Origin: Trissonchulus latispiculum
Lineage: Eukaryota > Nematoda > Enoplea > Enoplida > Ironidae
NCBI GenBank assembly: GCA_030248195.1
Contig: JASAND010030611.1
Location: 62,001 to 126,000, forward strand
Length of the DNA: 64,000 nt
Reading direction: 5' to 3'
Every line of letters starts with the position of its first letter. The stretch's first letter is position 1. Under the pieces are notes generated by a model, which had not been told where the DNA came from, searched no databases, and saw only the letters and a list, made by a program, of their open reading frames with translations. This document shows positions 61,901 through 64,000 of this stretch, piece after piece. Both the position numbers and the translations under genes were made by a program.

Positions 61901-63815
61901 AATTCGGTTGATATTTTTTAGATTAGTCCAGTGTGTAGTTCTAAGAAACTAATCTCAGTTCGGCTTTTGTGTACGGTGTGGGGACCACGATATAAATTTG
62001 ACCTTTTCACAGCCCATTGCACTCAATTAAGACAAGTCCAATTTGAGTTTCTTTAAAATGCCTTGCAGAAAAGGTCCTTAGGTCAAAGAAATGCACTTCT
62101 ATTTTGGTCCCCACAGAATTCCAAACGCTACCGTAACAGGTGCAAATGTCCGACTTACTTTAACAATTAAGAAATTACTTATTAAATATTGCTTTCTACG
62201 CCAATCTTATTTACTATGCTTGAAAGGCGCCAATTTCTAACTATATAAAGTCAAGTTTGTTTTGCAAATCAGTGCAGTTGAGAATGGCATTTCTCAAAAG
62301 TCTTCGTGAAATCGAATCTCATCTGTCCGAGGGTGGATTTTAAGCAGTTTCGTGCATCAACTTAAGTTGTTTGAAAGCTCAAATCAGTTCAAACCTGAAA
62401 TTCAACAGCTCTTTTCATGAGCCTAAGCTATGGTATTTCAACAAATTGCAAAGGTCTTATCTCGATTACCCCCACCACTCAAAATCCTTAAAACTTGACC
62501 AAATGAGCTAAAATTTGGTGTGGGTATGTTTTCGGGATCTCCTGAACTTGATGACCACGGGGTCACAAAATTCAATAGGGCGACAGGCAGGGTCACGAAA
62601 TTCAAGAGGTGTCTATGCATGGTCACAAACTTCAATAGAGAAAATAGAAAAATCTAATGACGTCAAAACATTCCAAATTACAAATTGCGACAAAGGAGTA
62701 TATAAAAGTTAGCATGAACATCCATTTCACAGTTTGTATTACATACAAGTTAGGTTTCATGATTTTAACAAAATTTGAATCCAAATTTTGTGATAGGTAT
62801 ATATAGAGAAGCTAATTTCGAAATTTGTCAAAATGTTTTGGATAAATTTTCGAACAAGTTATAAGACCGTGGATATCCAGTTTTTTCAGAGATTCGAATA
62901 GTAAGCTGTAAACGGTTTTTTAATAGAACTTTGTTAATTTGTTACTTCAAAACTCAAAATTTTGTTAAACTAATGTTGCTGTCGTCGTGAATTGTTAAAC
63001 AGCTAAAAGCTGAATCGAAAAACGGACTTCAGATTCGTGTTCTACGACCCCGAAAACCCCTATATATATACATTTTTTCAGCAAAATCGAATACAAACAA
63101 TTTTTCGGTTTCCCTTGGTCCCCCCTTAGAAATCGAAAAAATCGAATTTCGAAAAATCGAAAAATTTCGCGATATTTGAACTCAGCGTGGTCGAAAACAT
63201 ACTCACACCAAATTTTAGCTCATTTGGTCAAGTTTTAAGGATTTTGAGTGGTGGGGGGGGTAATCGAGATAAGACCCAATTGCAACTGGATATTAATGGT
63301 CAGTCTTTCTGTTATTTATTTTCTATATTTTTGTTTTAATTATTATATATTATTATTTTCTATTCTCTATATTATTATTTCTGTTACTTTAACAATTTCT
63401 TAATTGTTAAAGTAAGTCGGACATTTGCACCTGTTACGGTAGCGTTTGGAATTCTGTGGGGACCAAAATAGAAGTGCATTTCTTTGACCTAAGGTTCACC
63501 TTTTCTGCAAGGCAGTTTAAAGAAACTCAAATTAGACTTGTCTTAATTGAGTGCAATGGACTGTGAAAAGGTCAAATTTATATCGTGGTCCCCACACCGT
63601 ACACAAAAGCCCTCAGTTCTTATGTTTCAGCGTTATGAATGTAATACTTTTTATGAATGTAGTAAATTGTTGATTCAGAAGTCTGCATTCGATCGTATCT
63701 GGTACATGGACCAAAAAAGATTGCCAAGAAAAAAACTTCCGTCCAGCCACTCGAAGATGGAACAGTCCAGTTCAATGAGTCTATCATATTTTCACTTCCA
63801 CAAAGATATATCCAT
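55668..63815 (+). CDS. Synaptotagmin-12-like protein (spliced, both ends incomplete)
   Basis: Seven exons join without phase conflict: a Ser/Pro/Asn-rich linker, a complete C2A domain and the first half of C2B. Placement near Syt12 rests on two features: the segment just before C2A (RAQSSDSIDSTFSNFETIEQ) resembles the Syt12 SQSADSLNSISS block, and C2B opens GEAQFSLSYLPSGERLTVVV. In C2A the usual acidic residues of the Ca2+ loops are mostly absent: loop 1 keeps one Asp (NADVWVVIFLLP), and loop 3 reads VYSREPLSTEEATLIGHAKV. It is thus likely Ca2+-independent, as reported for Syt12. C2B keeps a polybasic stretch (KKIAKKK). Synaptotagmins act in vesicle trafficking and membrane fusion. Confidence 0.85.
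56743..56902 (+). CDS. Syt12-like exon: linker part 2
   Basis: The acceptor is ATATTTTCTAG and the donor is GTAAAA; phase is 0 in and 1 out. It encodes a Pro/Ser-rich segment (CPRDPSPSDSSPSRPPSTPA) followed by an acidic stretch and RRPSGASISSED, a likely phosphorylation-rich linker. Confidence 0.75.
57606..57741 (+). CDS. Syt12-like exon: Ser-rich block before C2A
   Basis: The acceptor is TTTATTTCAG; one base from the previous exon plus AA gives Glu. The phase out is 2. It encodes EMSETLISRLPRAQSSDSID, then STFSNFETIEQ and the first C2A strand GQLEARMQYLR. The QSSDSIDS text is the best link to Syt12. Confidence 0.82.
58086..58206 (+). CDS. Syt12-like exon: C2A strands 2-4 and Ca2+ loop 1
   Basis: A 121-base exon with acceptor TTATGTTTTAG and donor GTAGAT; phase is 2 in and 0 out. 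It encodes DEQLLNIWILQGYQLRASSN then ADVWVVIFLLPHAKPLFRTQ, aligning with the C2 core L-x-V-x-I...L...D-x-x-V-x-V-x-L-L-P. It fits the phases of both neighbours, which makes it secure despite its small size. Confidence 0.85.
59012..59320. repeat. G/C-run repeat related to 38190-38290
   Basis: GGGGGGAATGGGGGGGGG...GACCCCCCCCCAGACC, GAAAAGGAAAAA and GTAGACCC motifs recur. 38200-38290 carries GGAGAATGGGGGGGGCAGAC and GTAGACCCTCC in the same order. 59140-59270 is A/T-rich with AGCGATTTTT and AAAAATCGCT inverted motifs. Confidence 0.55.
59655..60372. mobile_element. Foldback-like element with iterated ACGTCTA
   Basis: The left arm has AACGTCTACCGACGAAACGT and GTGTCACACGTTCAAA. The right arm has TTTGAACGTGTCACACAATT and GACGTTTTGTCGTC. 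Between them is a TTACTTT-rich simple repeat (60115-60200). Confidence 0.6.
61363..61590 (+). CDS. Syt12-like exon: second half of C2A
   Basis: The acceptor is CTTTTACAG and the donor is GTAAAT; phase is 0 at both ends. It encodes ISNGSKNPQFHVQFQQRVRE, the C2 N-P-x-F-x-x-x-F-x-x-x-V signature, then VYSREPLSTEEATLIGHAKV with loop 3 lacking the Asp residues, and LTNLWLTLRP closing C2A. Confidence 0.9.
61759..61885 (+). CDS. Syt12-like exon: start of C2B
   Basis: The acceptor is TACTACTTTAG and the donor is GTATGA; phase is 0 in and 1 out. It encodes GEAQFSLSYLPSGERLTVVV then NKLRNLRRQDG, the standard opening of synaptotagmin C2B. Confidence 0.92.
61962..63611. mobile_element. Long-TIR foldback in the C2B intron, TSD CTCAGTTC
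   Basis: About 215-bp arms, GGCTTTTGTGTACGGTGTGG at the left and CCACACCGTACACAAAAGCC at the right, extend inward through GACCTTTTCACAG and GGTCCCCACAGAATTCCAAA to CTTAATTGTTAAAGT-like text. They are flanked by the perfect 8-bp duplication CTCAGTTC (61954-61961 and 63612-63619). The arms plus 8-bp duplications fit MULE-like elements, but no transposase is present. Family 1 copy b is nested inside. Confidence 0.88.
62452..63277. mobile_element. Foldback family 1 copy b, TSD AATTGCAA, nested
   Basis: AGGTCTTATCTCGATTACCC and GGGTAATCGAGATAAGACCC are the ends. Perfect 8-bp duplications AATTGCAA flank it (62444-62451 and 63278-63285). The right arm matches copy a (27395-27669), but the left arm is cut off after about 85 bp by unrelated sequence (about 62537-63000). 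Confidence 0.88.
63679..63815 (+). CDS. Syt12-like exon: middle of C2B with polybasic strand
   Basis: The acceptor is TTGATTCAG and the donor is GTAAGA; the two opening bases complete the phase 1 codon of the previous exon. It encodes EVCIRSYLVHGPKKIAKKKT then SVQPLEDGTVQFNESIIFSL, the C2B polybasic strand and the N-E-x-x-x-F signature. The rest of C2B lies past 64000. Confidence 0.85.
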
Positions 63816-64000
63816 GTAAGAAATTATGCTCACTGTCCCTCACATCTTAGAGTAGAATGACGAGTGGGAATGGAAATTATATACCTAACTGATGTGATGC
63901 TTCGCCTCCTCCGCCCGACACTCTGACATAGTCTCCGTCTCTGAGGCAATAGCCAGCCAACAAATAGGAACTATATAGTTCGGCTACTATACGCAATCTT

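Overview
This is nuclear DNA of an invertebrate animal. Two spliced metazoan genes lie on the + strand: a doublecortin-like kinase (DCLK) and a synaptotagmin most like Syt12. Exons are 43 to 290 bases long, with GT/AG borders and matching phases, and they sit in multi-kilobase introns packed with transposons. There are no operons, ribosome binding sites or prokaryotic signals. I cannot name the species. Divergence of the kinase and the repeat-rich introns would suit a flatworm or another small invertebrate, but that is a guess.

Layout. 1-8.0 kb holds two copies of one repeat element, each with a different internal tandem array (145-bp units in the first, 149-bp units in the second). A MITE and a hAT element with a perfect 8-bp target duplication have inserted into the second copy. 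8.0-8.5 kb holds two inverted copies of a short module from that element. 8.7-24.2 kb holds the complete DCLK kinase domain in nine exons, followed by two alternative last exons that are both phase-compatible. The doublecortin domains must lie upstream of the window. The DCLK introns hold a G-rich TIR element, two LINE 3' ends, and a Gypsy LTR retrotransposon (TSD CTTTT, scrambled 5' half) nested inside a MITE. 24.7-42.4 kb has no recognised gene; it contains nested foldback elements, a TTAA-flanked element and a pentamer microsatellite. 42.46 kb has a signal-anchor exon that may begin the synaptotagmin gene. 45.3-55.2 kb has foldback elements, one of them split by a BEL/Pao retrotransposon (143-bp LTRs, TSD CCCTT). 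55.67-63.8 kb has seven synaptotagmin exons covering the linker, all of C2A and the first half of C2B; the gene runs off the right edge.

The two host genes are unrelated neighbours: a microtubule-associated kinase family member and a vesicle-trafficking C2 protein. Most of the remaining sequence is mobile DNA. Its main interest is the insertion order that can be read from target duplications: foldback inside foldback, BEL inside foldback, Gypsy inside MITE, hAT inside a tandem-array element. A second point of interest is how this DNA touches host splice sites. I found no wholly new biochemical system. The strongest novel candidates are the array-forming element at 1-8 kb and the family of long-TIR foldbacks with 8-bp target duplications. 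All exon models were assembled by eye from splice sites, phase and protein-family resemblance.
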